Shown piece by piece: positions 1 through 8,306 of a stretch of DNA of 64,000 bases. The notes under the pieces were generated by a model. It saw nothing but the letters and a program-made list of their open reading frames with translations. It ran no database searches and was not told where the DNA came from. Origin of the DNA: an uncultured Odoribacter sp. (lineage in GTDB: Bacteria > Bacteroidota > Bacteroidia > Bacteroidales > Marinifilaceae); the NCBI GenBank assembly GCA_900541415.1, contig UQJP01000020.1, positions 1 to 64,000 on the forward strand, written 5' to 3'. Numbering within the stretch: position 1 is the stretch's first letter; every line of letters starts with the position of its first letter. Position numbers and translations under genes: made by a program.

Positions 1-84
1 CGTTACTGCAAAGTAACGGCAAGGTGTGTTTTGAGTTACTCAAAACATTTCGAGTTACTCGAAATTCTTGCCCCTTACAGGGGG
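1..84. repeat. Cluster of short palindromes
   Basis: Four hairpin-forming inverted repeats lie head to tail: 1-18 (7-bp arms CGTTACT/AGTAACG), 28-46 (9-bp arms, GTTTTGAGT/ACTCAAAAC), 47-65 (9-bp arms, ATTTCGAGT/ACTCGAAAT) and 71-83 (CCCC/GGGG). The second and third share the core GAGTTACTC. No reading frame crosses them. Such clusters occur at transfer origins and at regulator-bound sites of mobile elements. Which of these applies is inference only. Confidence 0.6.
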
Positions 85-174
85 AAATCAATCTCCGGAG
101 TCGGTGGATAAATAATAGAGTATGTATAGGTTAAATATTACTGCTGCTTTTTTTATTTTTCTAAAATGAATAAA

Positions 175-205
175 TGAAGTTGTGAAGTATAATACACTAT
201 CTTTG
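175..205 (+). promoter_or_regulatory. Promoter of the restriction-modification operon
   Basis: TATCTTTG at 198-205 matches the Bacteroidota -7 consensus TAnnTTTG. A TTG at 180-182 is a weak, closely spaced -33 candidate. Transcription would begin near 212, giving a leader of about 80 nt. Confidence 0.45.
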
Positions 206-246
206 CCGTATATAATTAATGTATTTTTTTATAAATGACATAAATG

Positions 247-262
247 TTTGAGATTTCTCAAA
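247..262. promoter_or_regulatory. Palindrome in the leader of the methyltransferase gene
   Basis: TTTGAGA-TT-TCTCAAA is a perfect inverted repeat 30 bp before the start codon. It resembles the palindromes at 28-65, which suggests one DNA-binding protein could recognise all of them. This could be an autoregulatory operator, but no regulator gene is visible nearby. Confidence 0.4.
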
Positions 263-291
263 TATTGTAAGAGTTTTAATTTTGGCGAATT

Positions 292-2388
292 ATGCAAGAT
301 TACATAGAAAAAGGTTTAAGAGAAGGATATATTCGATTTGTTGATGAAACTAGAAAACAGATTATATATATATATCAGGATAGACCACGAAATTATACTA
401 ATCCAGAGGAACAAGTACAAGCTGAAACTTTTTTACGGTTAATTTTTGATTATGATTATCCTGTAGAAAGAATTCGGCAATTTGTTCCTGTGAAGATGGG
501 ACGAGATATAAAGGAAGCTGATATCATTATATATAATGATGCTGAGTGCATCCAACCACTTATTATTGTTGAATGTAAGCGCCAAGATATTTCTGAAGCA
601 GAATTTATACAGGCAATCGAACAAGGAGTTTCTTATTGTTTTGCTACTGCAAAAACGGTAAAATATCTATGGGTAACCTCTGGCTTAAAGAATAGTTATT
701 TTGAAGTAAATAAAGAAAAGCAAGATAGGAGGACAATTGCTCGAATACCTAGATTCGGAGAGAATGAAGCTCCTAAATATAGTTATGTGAAAGGTGGTGA
801 TATTAATGGGAAACAAGCGGATCTGATTGAAGTAAGTGAAGATGTCCTTACTCGTTGTTTTAGAAAGGCACATGACATCCTTTGGGAAGGAGGGAAACGT
901 GATGAATCAGAAGCTTTTGATGAATTGGATAAACTTTTGTTTTGTAAGATTTGGGATGAGCGGAAACTTCGTAAGAATGGGGAACCATATGACTTCCAGA
1001 TTTTCACAGAAAAAGATGATAATATAACTAATAAAACTCTTTATCAACGTGTAATAGCACTTTATAATGAGGGCAAAGTTTTAGATCCTAATGTTTTCGC
1101 GGAATCAATAAAAATTTCGCCTGAGGTTTTACATAGTGTTGTTGAATTATTACAGGGTGTAAACTTAAATAAAACGGATTTAGATTGTAAAGGACGTGCT
1201 TTCGAAACTTTTATGGGAGCTTTTTTTCGAGGCAAATTTGGACAATTTTTTACTCCTCGTCCAATTGTGAAATTTATAGTAGATGTCTTACCTATTACTC
1301 ATACTTCTAAAGTTCTTGATACTTCATGTGGTAGTGGTGGTTTTTTACTTTATGCTCTGGATAAAGTACGTAATGAAGCAAATGAATATTATCAGGAGGG
1401 AACATCAGATCATTTTCGGCATTGGCATGATTTTGCAGAAAAACAGCTTTTCGGAATAGAATTAAATGAAAAGATTTCTCGGACAGCAAAAATGAATATG
1501 ATACTTCATGACGACGGGCATACCAATGTAATATCAGCTGATGGGTTATTGCCAGATGTGGAACAAATGAAACAAAACAAAGGTTTTAAATATGGAACAT
1601 TTGATTTTATTATTACAAATCCTCCTTTTGGTTCAACTGTAAAACGTACAGAGCGTGCTTACATGAAGTTATTTAAAGTAGCCCATAAACGTCCAAATTG
1701 GCTTGATATTCAGCAAGAGTCTACACCTCGTGATAATCAGAGTACAGAGGTTTTATTTATAGAACAAGCATATCAATATTTGAAGGAAGGTGCTTTTCTT
1801 GCTATTGTTATACCTGATGGTATTTTGACAAATAGTAGTTTGCAATATGTGCGTGAGGAAATTGAAGAATGGTTTCGTATTGTAGCTGTTGTGAGTTTAC
1901 CTCAAACTGCTTTTAGTGCAACAGGAGCAGCTGTGAAGAGTTCTATTTTATTTTTACGTAAATGGTGTAAAAATGAGCAAGAACAGATTGTGTCAATTAA
2001 AAACGACATAGAGTTGGATCTAATTCAAAATTATGAATATAGAGAATCTTTGAAGAAATGGGAGGAAGAAAGAAAAGCAGAAGAAAAAGCAGTACTAGGT
2101 GAATTGAAGCAAAAATTTAATTATAAAACAATTAGCGAAATAAAAAAAATAGATGAGTATAAAAGTAGGATTAGTACTATTATAGAAAATTATACACATA
2201 AACTAGGTCTTCTAAAAAATAAATTAAATGAGGAGTATCGTTTGAAAAAGCAAAAAAAATTACCGAATTATTCTATTTTTATGGCAATAGCCGAAGATAT
2301 TGGTTATGATGCAGCAGGAAAGCCAACGGGTAATAATGAATTAGAAATTATAGGAAGAGAATTGCGTAAATTTATTGCAAAATTATGA
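292..2388 (+). CDS. Restriction nuclease-N6-adenine methyltransferase, BcgI-A-like or HsdR_N-HsdM fusion
   Basis: This 698-residue protein combines a nuclease-like and a methyltransferase domain. Residues about 30-130 resemble the HsdR N-terminal nuclease fold, with a plausible PD-(D/E)xK site: D77 in EAD and E94-x-K96 in VECKR. Residues about 300-600 are an HsdM-type methyltransferase: the GQFFTPR segment, SAM-binding motif I (LDTSCGSGG near 342-350) and catalytic NPPF at 443-446. A charged helical segment follows at about 590-660. It overlaps the specificity subunit by 4 bp (ATGA), so the two are co-translated. No separate HsdR or helicase is present in the window. Known type IIB enzymes such as BcgI also put nuclease and methylase in one chain with a separate S subunit. 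An HsdR upstream of the window would instead make this type I. Confidence 0.85.
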   Translation: MQDYIEKGLREGYIRFVDETRKQIIYIYQDRPRNYTNPEEQVQAETFLRLIFDYDYPVERIRQFVPVKMGRDIKEADIIIYNDAECIQPLIIVECKRQDISEAEFIQAIEQGVSYCFATAKTVKYLWVTSGLKNSYFEVNKEKQDRRTIARIPRFGENEAPKYSYVKGGDINGKQADLIEVSEDVLTRCFRKAHDILWEGGKRDESEAFDELDKLLFCKIWDERKLRKNGEPYDFQIFTEKDDNITNKTLYQRVIALYNEGKVLDPNVFAESIKISPEVLHSVVELLQGVNLNKTDLDCKGRAFETFMGAFFRGKFGQFFTPRPIVKFIVDVLPITHTSKVLDTSCGSGGFLLYALDKVRNEANEYYQEGTSDHFRHWHDFAEKQLFGIELNEKISRTAKMNMILHDDGHTNVISADGLLPDVEQMKQNKGFKYGTFDFIITNPPFGSTVKRTERAYMKLFKVAHKRPNWLDIQQESTPRDNQSTEVLFIEQAYQYLKEGAFLAIVIPDGILTNSSLQYVREEIEEWFRIVAVVSLPQTAFSATGAAVKSSILFLRKWCKNEQEQIVSIKNDIELDLIQNYEYRESLKKWEEERKAEEKAVLGELKQKFNYKTISEIKKIDEYKSRISTIIENYTHKLGLLKNKLNEEYRLKKQKKLPNYSIFMAIAEDIGYDAAGKPTGNNELEIIGRELRKFIAKL

Positions 2389-3890
2389 GTTATCATTTAC
2401 CTGGAAATATAGATTGTAATAAAATATTTCTTATTAATCGTTCTGCAATTTTAGAACGTTTAGATCCTTCAGTTTATAAGCCTATGTTTTTTTATTCTTC
2501 GAAGAAATATAAGGTATTTAAATTATCAACTTTAGCTTGGATAGATCCAATAACAGATTTTAGTAAATTGAATCCTGATACAGAAATTTCTTTTGTCCCA
2601 ATGGAATCAATAGATGCAGGAAATGGAATTATTAATAATTATCGTAAAATTAAGGTTGGTGAATCTAAAGGATATACACGGTTTCAAGAAAATGATTTAT
2701 TATGGGCAAAGATAACGCCTTGTATGCAGAATGGTAAATCTGCTATTGCACGTAATTTATTAAAAGGTGTTGGTTGTGGTTCCACAGAATATTTTGTGAT
2801 TCGCCCAAAATCTGAAGATGTTCTTGTTGAATATTTACATTTTTTATTACGGAATAAAAAAATATTGCTTTCGGCAATGAATTATTTTGGGGGATCTGCA
2901 GGACAACAGAGGGTTTCTTCTATATTTTTAGAAAATTTTCAAGTTCCATTGCCTCCAATTGAAGTTCAACAACAAATATGCGATCAAATCACTCAAACTT
3001 ATATAACGAAACAAGAAAAAGAAGCTAAGGCGAAATATCTTTTAAGTAGTATAGATAGCTATCTTTTAAAAGAACTGGGAATAATTTTGCCATCTCAAAA
3101 AAAAATAGAAGATGTTTCAGATAAGCTAAATTCATTAATGAATAGTGGGCGTTTATTTTTTGTTGATTATCGTGATATTACAGGAAAACGAATTGATCCG
3201 AAGATTTATAATAAAGATACAGTTTTATTAAAGCAAGCAATTAGTAATTCAAAGTATGATTGTGTAGAATTAGGCATGTTTATTACTCATTACTGTAGTG
3301 GAGATTGGGGAAAAGATGAAAATGATGTATTGGTTGGTGAAAGTGGCAATTATACACGTTGTCTTGTAATCCGAGCAACTGAGTTTGATAATAATGATAA
3401 CTTAAGACTTGACAATGATAGAGCAAAGTATAGATTAATAAATACTGATAAGTTAGAACAACTCAATATTAAAGAGAACGATATTTTGTTTGAAAAATCA
3501 GGAGGAAGTAAAGATCAACCTGTTGGACGTGTAGCTATATTAACGAAAGATATAATTAATTCTTATACAAATAAACTTGCTTTCAGTAATTTTATTGCTA
3601 AAATTCGTTTAAACGAGGGTGTTTTGCCGGAATATATATTCAATTTTTTAAAAGTTATGCATAATATAAAAATGACTGATGTTATGCAAAGTCAAACTAA
3701 CGGAATCAGAAATTTAATAATAGATGAATTTTTTAATCAATTAATTCCTGTTCCCTCTATTGAAAAACAACATGAAATTGTTGAAAATATAAAACTAATA
3801 CGGGAAACAATTAAGCAGTTAAATAGAGAGGCATACCAGATATTAGAAAGTACTGAACAACAGATTGAAAAAATAATTTTTGGAGAATAA
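2385..3890 (+). CDS. Restriction-modification specificity (S) subunit
   Basis: A 501-residue DNA-recognition subunit with two target-recognition halves. Each half ends in the S-subunit repeat that precedes a helical spacer: PLPPIEVQQQICDQI at about residue 190 and PVPSIEKQHEIVENI at about residue 460. The first recognition domain spans about 20-190 and the second about 275-455, implying a bipartite target. The start codon overlaps the stop of the methyltransferase gene, so both subunits should be made in a fixed ratio. Base composition is strongly AT-rich like its partner and unlike the genes after 8.4 kb, consistent with acquisition by transfer. Family assignment is firm; the target sequence cannot be read from the protein. 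Confidence 0.88.
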   Translation: MSYHLPGNIDCNKIFLINRSAILERLDPSVYKPMFFYSSKKYKVFKLSTLAWIDPITDFSKLNPDTEISFVPMESIDAGNGIINNYRKIKVGESKGYTRFQENDLLWAKITPCMQNGKSAIARNLLKGVGCGSTEYFVIRPKSEDVLVEYLHFLLRNKKILLSAMNYFGGSAGQQRVSSIFLENFQVPLPPIEVQQQICDQITQTYITKQEKEAKAKYLLSSIDSYLLKELGIILPSQKKIEDVSDKLNSLMNSGRLFFVDYRDITGKRIDPKIYNKDTVLLKQAISNSKYDCVELGMFITHYCSGDWGKDENDVLVGESGNYTRCLVIRATEFDNNDNLRLDNDRAKYRLINTDKLEQLNIKENDILFEKSGGSKDQPVGRVAILTKDIINSYTNKLAFSNFIAKIRLNEGVLPEYIFNFLKVMHNIKMTDVMQSQTNGIRNLIIDEFFNQLIPVPSIEKQHEIVENIKLIRETIKQLNREAYQILESTEQQIEKIIFGE

Positions 3891-3983
3891 AATTATATAA
3901 GTGATACAGATCGTAACAGAGAACTAATTTGGAGGAGTGTTGCAAATAAATAGAATAGAAAATTTTAGATGTTGTTTATTTGT

Positions 3984-3991
3984 TATCTTTG
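3984..3991 (+). promoter_or_regulatory. -7 box before ncRNA copy 1
   Basis: TATCTTTG matches TAnnTTTG exactly. The -33 region is poor (TTTTAG near 3963-3968). Predicted transcription start is near 3998, just before the repeated element. Confidence 0.4.
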
Positions 3992-4020
3992 TACACAAAA
4001 CAAAGCAGAAACTGAAAGCC

Positions 4021-4140
4021 AAATTACTGCTAGTCGATACCAATAGAACGTTACTAAATTGTTACGGTACGAGGGTAACAGTTTAGAAAAGATTTGAATA
4101 TTAGTAAGATAAACGCTGGTGGTTAAAACCCCAGGTGGAT
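4021..4140 (+). repeat. 120-nt direct repeat, unit 1
   Basis: This is the first of two same-orientation copies, offset by exactly 3,808 bp from the second. The flanks outside the 120 nt are unrelated, including the terminators. Confidence 0.85.
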
Positions 4141-4178
4141 CACCAAGAAACTGGACAAAACCAGGCAAAGAAAAGACA

Positions 4179-4214
4179 ACTCCTACAATATTAAGGTATT
4201 GTAGGAGTTTTTTT
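4179..4214 (+). terminator. Intrinsic terminator of ncRNA copy 1
   Basis: ACTCCTACAATA (4179-4190) pairs perfectly with 4197-4208 around a 6-nt loop and is followed by a T run to 4214. Confidence 0.85.
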
Positions 4215-4222
4215 GTATAAAG

Positions 4223-4261
4223 TCCGTGACCTGTCCGACCTTTCAGATTTTAGGTCACGGA
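4223..4261. repeat. Inverted repeat before the integrase remnant
   Basis: TCCGTGACCT (4223-4232) and AGGTCACGGA (4252-4261) are perfect 10-bp arms around 19 nt. It lies 98 bp before the integrase remnant, so it could be a recombinase or excisionase arm site. That role is inferred from position only. Confidence 0.45.
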
Positions 4262-4358
4262 ATGTCTGAAATTGGCGGTTTGTTGTCTTGATTTGTCTGT
4301 ACTGCAAATGTCTCATTTTCAGTTTATCAATTTAATTTTGCAACTAAAAAAAGAGATT

Positions 4359-4990
4359 ATAAGAAGTACTTTCAAGCTACTCTATTTCGTCAAGCGAAAT
4401 GCAGTAAAGAAGAACGGCAACGCACCGATTATCGCACGTATCACTATCGACCAAGTTGTCGTCCAGTTCAATACCAAACTGGAAATAAATCCGGCTCACT
4501 GAAGCGTGAAGTTAGGCAAGGCTTCCGGCAGAACAGCAGAAGCCGTACATATCAATTCCATGTTGGAGAGTATTCGCAGCACGGTAACCAATATTACCAT
4601 GCGTTAATGGCGCAGGACGGATATGTGACGGCAGAACTGGTAAAGAACGCCTTTTTAGGTAAGATTGCAAGGGAATGGACTTTGATAGAGGTCTTCAAAC
4701 AGCACAACGAGCAGTATTTGCAAAAGGTCAAAATGAATACCGCAGACAAGACCTATTCACGTTATGAACTGACAAAGAAACGGCTTGTTGAGTTCATGAA
4801 GTTTAAGTATTCGATTTCCGATATACTGATTAAAGATATAAATGTGGTATTTATTGAAGATTTCCAATTAGTTACACCTTCACAGGAATTTAAAAATGCT
4901 GTATCTGTATGGAATGAAATTTATGAAGGAAATAAATTTAAAGTAAAAGAACAAGAAAAAGAAATCTCGACTATCCCGACACTTAAATAG
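4359..4990 (+). pseudogene. Decayed tyrosine recombinase (Bacteroidota integrase)
   Basis: The N-terminal arm-binding domain of the integrase family is recognisable (RSTFKLLYFVKRNAVKKNG), as is part of the SAM-like core-binding domain (LMAQDGYVTAELVKNAFLG, then TYSRYELTKKRLVEFMK). Four lesions are visible. The expected ATG is ATA at 4359-4361. A conserved Trp codon is TGA at 4500-4502. A one-base loss near 4590-4596 shifts the frame between VTNI and YHALM. Homology ends after FIEDFQL, so the catalytic domain with its Arg-His-Arg-Tyr residues is gone. The last 30 or so residues look foreign. It cannot encode an active recombinase and marks an old insertion. Confidence 0.82.
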
Positions 4991-5334
4991 GAGTTATATG
5001 GCATTTAAAAACACTTATCAAAAAAATTAGGTTAGGATTGTAGCGAAATAATAAACGCGGTTTTACCTTTCGTGTTGACTTTTTCTTCAAATGAAGCCGG
5101 AGGATATTAATACTCTTCACTGAAGTACAAACCGTTATTTTCCTAAAAATATAATAGAGGTTGTAATATGTGATTATATTAACTGTGATTGTTTAAAATT
5201 GAGTTAATACAATATTCGTTATACCAGATGATAAATAAATTTTCAAAACAGAAACAAAGGAAATATCGTAATATTCCGTAGTAAGATATAAAAGTAAACC
5301 ACCTCATTTAAAGGTGGTTTTTTAATCTCATTTT
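4991..5334. other. Gene-free stretch
   Basis: AT-rich, with no convincing reading frame. The only clear structure is the hairpin at 5296-5323. Confidence 0.5.
5296..5323 (+). terminator. Terminator hairpin
   Basis: AAACCACCT (5296-5304) pairs with AGGTGGTTT (5312-5320), followed by T residues on the plus strand. It also lies just downstream of the minus-strand membrane protein gene and could end both transcripts. Confidence 0.65.
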
Positions 5335-6035
5335 TCATTTTATGGCTTTAGGCTTACGTTTAGTTTCCTCTGAATGGAATAATAATATTTTTAAATATGA
5401 AAGTTCGCTTTTCAATACTTCATACTGCTTGTAATCTTTGTTGATAATATAAATGTTGATAACATTGAAAAAATGATTGATGAGAAGGCTTAAAGCTATT
5501 CCTATTATTAGAATATAAATGATTGGAAAATTTTACTGAAATAAAGAGAACACAAAAGCCCACAATGGTGCTAATACTGAAATAACAACTGCTTGGCTAA
5601 AGAAGTCTATTTTACGGTATGAGATATTATCATCACACAATTTTATCATTGAATCGATGATCTGGATGTTTTTTTCATGGTTGTTTCCACGTAAAAGCCA
5701 TGTTTTTTTAAGTAATCGAGGCTGTTTTCGTGGGAAATAGTTTGCGATATTTTACCGTTATTGCTGGCTATAATTTCTTTTTCCACTTTCTTAAAAGCAC
5801 AAGATAGGCCGATTACAATGAGAATTAAACTTATTATTATAATTATTAGTCCTGCTATAAAATAATCAAGATGAAAGAGGATTAATCCGATAATAGAAAT
5901 GGTTATGCAGCCTATACAGAAATAAAGTCCATATCTTAAATGACGGCTTTTATTCAATATTTTCAGTGAACTGTTTTTTATAACAATTTCATTTACTGCA
6001 TTTTTTATATCTTGTATTTTGTTTAAATCGTGCAT
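5335..6035 (-). pseudogene. Damaged multi-pass membrane protein, partner of the HEPN-like gene
   Basis: The intact frame from 6035 encodes 129 residues with two membrane helices (about 35-56 and 59-82) and ends at 5646. A different frame of the same strand continues smoothly: HEKNIQIIDSMIKLCDDN, a third hydrophobic segment (AVVISVLAPLWAFVFSLF), one in-frame TAA at 5533-5535, then a fourth (IIYILIIGIALSLLINHFF) and a charged tail ending at 5335. The frame change coincides with a run of seven A (plus-strand T 5703-5709), which could also be a -1 slippage site. The parent was therefore about 230 residues with four membrane helices. It follows the 501-residue gene by 89 bp on the same strand. Its function is unknown. 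Confidence 0.62.
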
Positions 6036-6124
6036 GTTAATATTATAATTTATTATACTCGGTTTTCATAAATAAATTATTCAACCTAAATAGTAAATAT
6101 TCTACTGTTTAGGGTCATGTGTGC

Positions 6125-7630
6125 CTATGAGAATATTTTAGCTATTCGTTCTAACAATGGTTCGAGCATTTTCTCATACTCATCCTTTTTCTGTACGTCT
6201 GTAATCATTTCGAGAGGCTTTTTTAAAGATGCTGTTATTTCTTCGCTTTTCTTTTTGTTCTGTTCTTTCATTGCTTGTTTCTGGTAAAGCATGATTTCAC
6301 CATTGATCTCGATTATTTTAGGAAGTAAGTCTAATAAAAGTTTTGCTTTATTAAATTCAAAGATAGCGAGGGATTTTTGGGATTCTTCAAAAAGCCTTAC
6401 GATATTATCCCTATTTTCGTATCTATAATGTACAAAGCATTCCCTTAAAGCCTCATTGTTGATCGTTTTATCCGATGTGATTAATGCCAACCCTTCTTGA
6501 ATCTCCAATAAAGATTTTCTTAATGCTTCATTATTAGAGTTAGCTAATAATGGTGATAAAGTTGTTTGCCAGAATGATTTTTTACGGTGTGTGTCATTAA
6601 AACCATATAAATGCCTGCATCCTTCATACACAATTACCTCGATATGCCGCAAATTTAATTGTTTCTCATAATATGAATCAGATGAAAAATATGCTCTTGT
6701 TGCTGTACATAGATCAAGATATATCAACATAATCAGTATTCCCGGCTTCATATCGTCAAATGCCGGCTCAAACTCTTTTTTTATTGCGTCACTTTCGATA
6801 TTGAATTTTTCTTTAATAATTGCAGAAAATTGATCTGGTAATTTTCGATAGATTGCCATTTTATCCAAGCCTTTGCTATACATTTCAATGGCCTTACCTG
6901 CTGCTGAAAATATATCATCCCGATTTGTAAAGAATGAATTAATTTGCTCTATTAAAGAATAGTCAGTATTTGGGGAAGTATTGTCCGATTTTATTTCAAG
7001 TTTTGCTATACATTTATTTAATAGATTATTTAATTTAAGTATTAGGTCAAGAAATTTAATAGCAAGATTAACTTCAATATCCTCATCCAAACTAATGAAA
7101 TAGTCATATACCTTGAAGGGATCTTTGTCATAATGAATAGCTAAGTTCCTGTTGTCGATATTTTCTTTTTTTAAGTACAATTCTTTAAATTCAGCTAAAG
7201 AATTGTCAAATATGGTTATGTCATTTTGTAGTTCTGAATCACTTACTTTTTTTGCTATAATCTTAAACTGTTCCCATTTAGCATTATTTGGATTTTCTTT
7301 ATGCCTTGCTACCAAGTATTTATAACCTTCAATAACAGTAACATTTAAATATCGAATATTTATTCGTTTTTCACTTGGAAGGTTTGATCTGATGTCAGCT
7401 CTAAAAAAAGTCGCTAAATCCAGGTTTATAGTGGCCGCAAACGCTTGAAGCTCACATAAAGCTAAAACAAAATTCTCTTTTTCTGTCTTCTCTTTATATT
7501 GTTGTAAATCCTTTATTAGAGAAACTTTCTCTTGCAAAACAGGATGAAAGAATTTGATATGAACTCCCAAATTTTCATATAAAGAAGAATTTTTTTCCGG
7601 AGAAGTCGGTTTTTTAGTTTGTGCTGTCAT
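6125..7630 (-). CDS. Tandem HEPN-like domain protein, candidate RNase effector
   Basis: 501 residues, mostly helical, with no signal peptide and no membrane segment. It is an internal duplication: about 66-208 aligns with about 300-445, for example LDLATFFRADIRSN with LDLCTATRAYFSSD, and TVIEGYKYL with IVYEGCRHL. Each half carries an Rx4H motif at the equivalent place: R161-NLAI-H166 and R396-ECFV-H401, both followed by Y. Rx4-6H is the catalytic signature of HEPN ribonucleases, so two HEPN-like domains in one chain is my reading. A lysine-rich helical C-terminus follows. It is the first gene of a two-gene minus-strand unit with a membrane protein and sits in an AT-rich island with a restriction-modification system. 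No family name was recognised; the role in defence is inferred. Confidence 0.6.
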   Translation of the reverse strand: MTAQTKKPTSPEKNSSLYENLGVHIKFFHPVLQEKVSLIKDLQQYKEKTEKENFVLALCELQAFAATINLDLATFFRADIRSNLPSEKRINIRYLNVTVIEGYKYLVARHKENPNNAKWEQFKIIAKKVSDSELQNDITIFDNSLAEFKELYLKKENIDNRNLAIHYDKDPFKVYDYFISLDEDIEVNLAIKFLDLILKLNNLLNKCIAKLEIKSDNTSPNTDYSLIEQINSFFTNRDDIFSAAGKAIEMYSKGLDKMAIYRKLPDQFSAIIKEKFNIESDAIKKEFEPAFDDMKPGILIMLIYLDLCTATRAYFSSDSYYEKQLNLRHIEVIVYEGCRHLYGFNDTHRKKSFWQTTLSPLLANSNNEALRKSLLEIQEGLALITSDKTINNEALRECFVHYRYENRDNIVRLFEESQKSLAIFEFNKAKLLLDLLPKIIEINGEIMLYQKQAMKEQNKKKSEEITASLKKPLEMITDVQKKDEYEKMLEPLLERIAKIFS

Positions 7631-7828
7631 TTTTAAATTATAAATTTCTAATGTAATAGTTTCCTTTTTTCTACGTTACTGTTAAATCCTGCCGCCATAT
7701 ATAATATGTCGCCACTGTATTGCATCATGGTTAGGAGTAAATATTTTTTCTTTTCCTGTTATCATTGTTTAATATTATGACTTATGTAAATATATAAAAA
7801 AGTTTATAATAAAACTATTATAACAGTC

Positions 7829-7948
7829 AATCCACTGCCAGTTGATGTCAATAAAACGTTATTAAATCGTTACGGTACGAGGGTAACAGTTTAGAAAAGA
7901 TTTGAAGATTAGCAAGATAAATGCTGGTAGTTAAAATCTCAGGTGGAT
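7829..7948 (+). repeat. 120-nt direct repeat, unit 2
   Basis: Same orientation as 4021-4140 with 104 of 120 positions identical. The pair brackets the integrase remnant and the HEPN/membrane genes, so it could also be a diverged pair of element boundaries. Confidence 0.85.
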
Positions 7949-7994
7949 AACAGAGATTCTGAAAGTTAAAATAAGACGTAAGAATCAACGAATT

Positions 7995-8035
7995 ACAAAA
8001 GTTCGGATTTTCATTTTGAAAATCCGGCCTTTTGT
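7995..8035. terminator. Terminator after ncRNA copy 2
   Basis: CGGATTTTC (8004-8012) pairs with GAAAATCCG (8018-8026). Outer arms ACAAAAG and CTTTTGT extend the helix, making it plausible in both directions. Confidence 0.75.
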
Positions 8036-8265
8036 GTAAATTCTATATTTTTTATAATGAAGTTTTAGGTGTGTTTAGGGGCGTATTCGCAATATGCTGT
8101 AAACTATGATTTTGGGGGCTTGATAGAGATGGGTATTTAAATTAAGATTCTGTGTTTCAGGTAGTTATAAGTTAGTTTATAACAAAATCCCGGTTGCGGA
8201 CAGGCGTTATCTTTTCTTTTCTTGTTTTGCCGTAGTATTGTTTAAGATTTTAATCCATTCGATAT

Positions 8266-8306
8266 AAAACAATAACCCGAATCTATTGACTCGAGTTATT
8301 GTTTTT
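8266..8306. terminator. Terminator, probably of the minus-strand protease gene
   Basis: 15-bp arms with one mismatch (8266-8280 with 8291-8305) around a 10-nt loop. T-rich sequence follows on both strands. It lies downstream of the protease stop codon at 8452. Confidence 0.7.

Larger units (their letters stand above)
3998..4214 (+). ncRNA. Candidate structured ncRNA, copy 1
   Basis: Positions 4021-4140 align without gaps to 7829-7948. I count 104 of 120 identities, and most differences are C/T or A/G transitions. Within it, 4054-4065 pairs with 4075-4086 as a 12-bp stem (one U-G wobble) closing a 9-nt loop, GGUACGAGG. The loop, and the five base pairs next to it, are identical in both copies. 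The transcript would end at the terminator at 4179-4214. Neither strand reads as a conserved protein: on the minus strand many differences fall at first codon positions and copy 2 has an in-frame stop. It lies between the restriction-modification genes and a dead integrase. It could be an ncRNA or a recombination site. Confidence 0.5.
7829..8035 (+). ncRNA. Candidate structured ncRNA, copy 2
   Basis: This is the second copy of the 120-nt element (7829-7948). Its hairpin is at 7862-7894 with an identical 9-nt loop. The stem keeps 11 of 12 pairs: the outermost C-G pair has become U-G, and one U-A has become a C/A mismatch. The terminator differs entirely in sequence from that of copy 1 but sits in a comparable place after the repeat. 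No clear -33/-7 promoter was found upstream; TATAAT-like AT-rich sequence is present. It lies upstream of, and divergent from, the HEPN-like gene. Confidence 0.45.

Noticed and set aside
3983..4168. 61-codon minus-strand frame across the repeated element
   Set aside because: In copy 2 the same frame has a stop codon, and many differences change the first codon position, unlike a conserved protein.
6125..8035. Type VI CRISPR (Cas13) interpretation of the dual-HEPN protein and repeats
   Set aside because: The protein is about 500 residues, less than half of Cas13, and two 120-nt units nearly 4 kb apart are not a CRISPR array.
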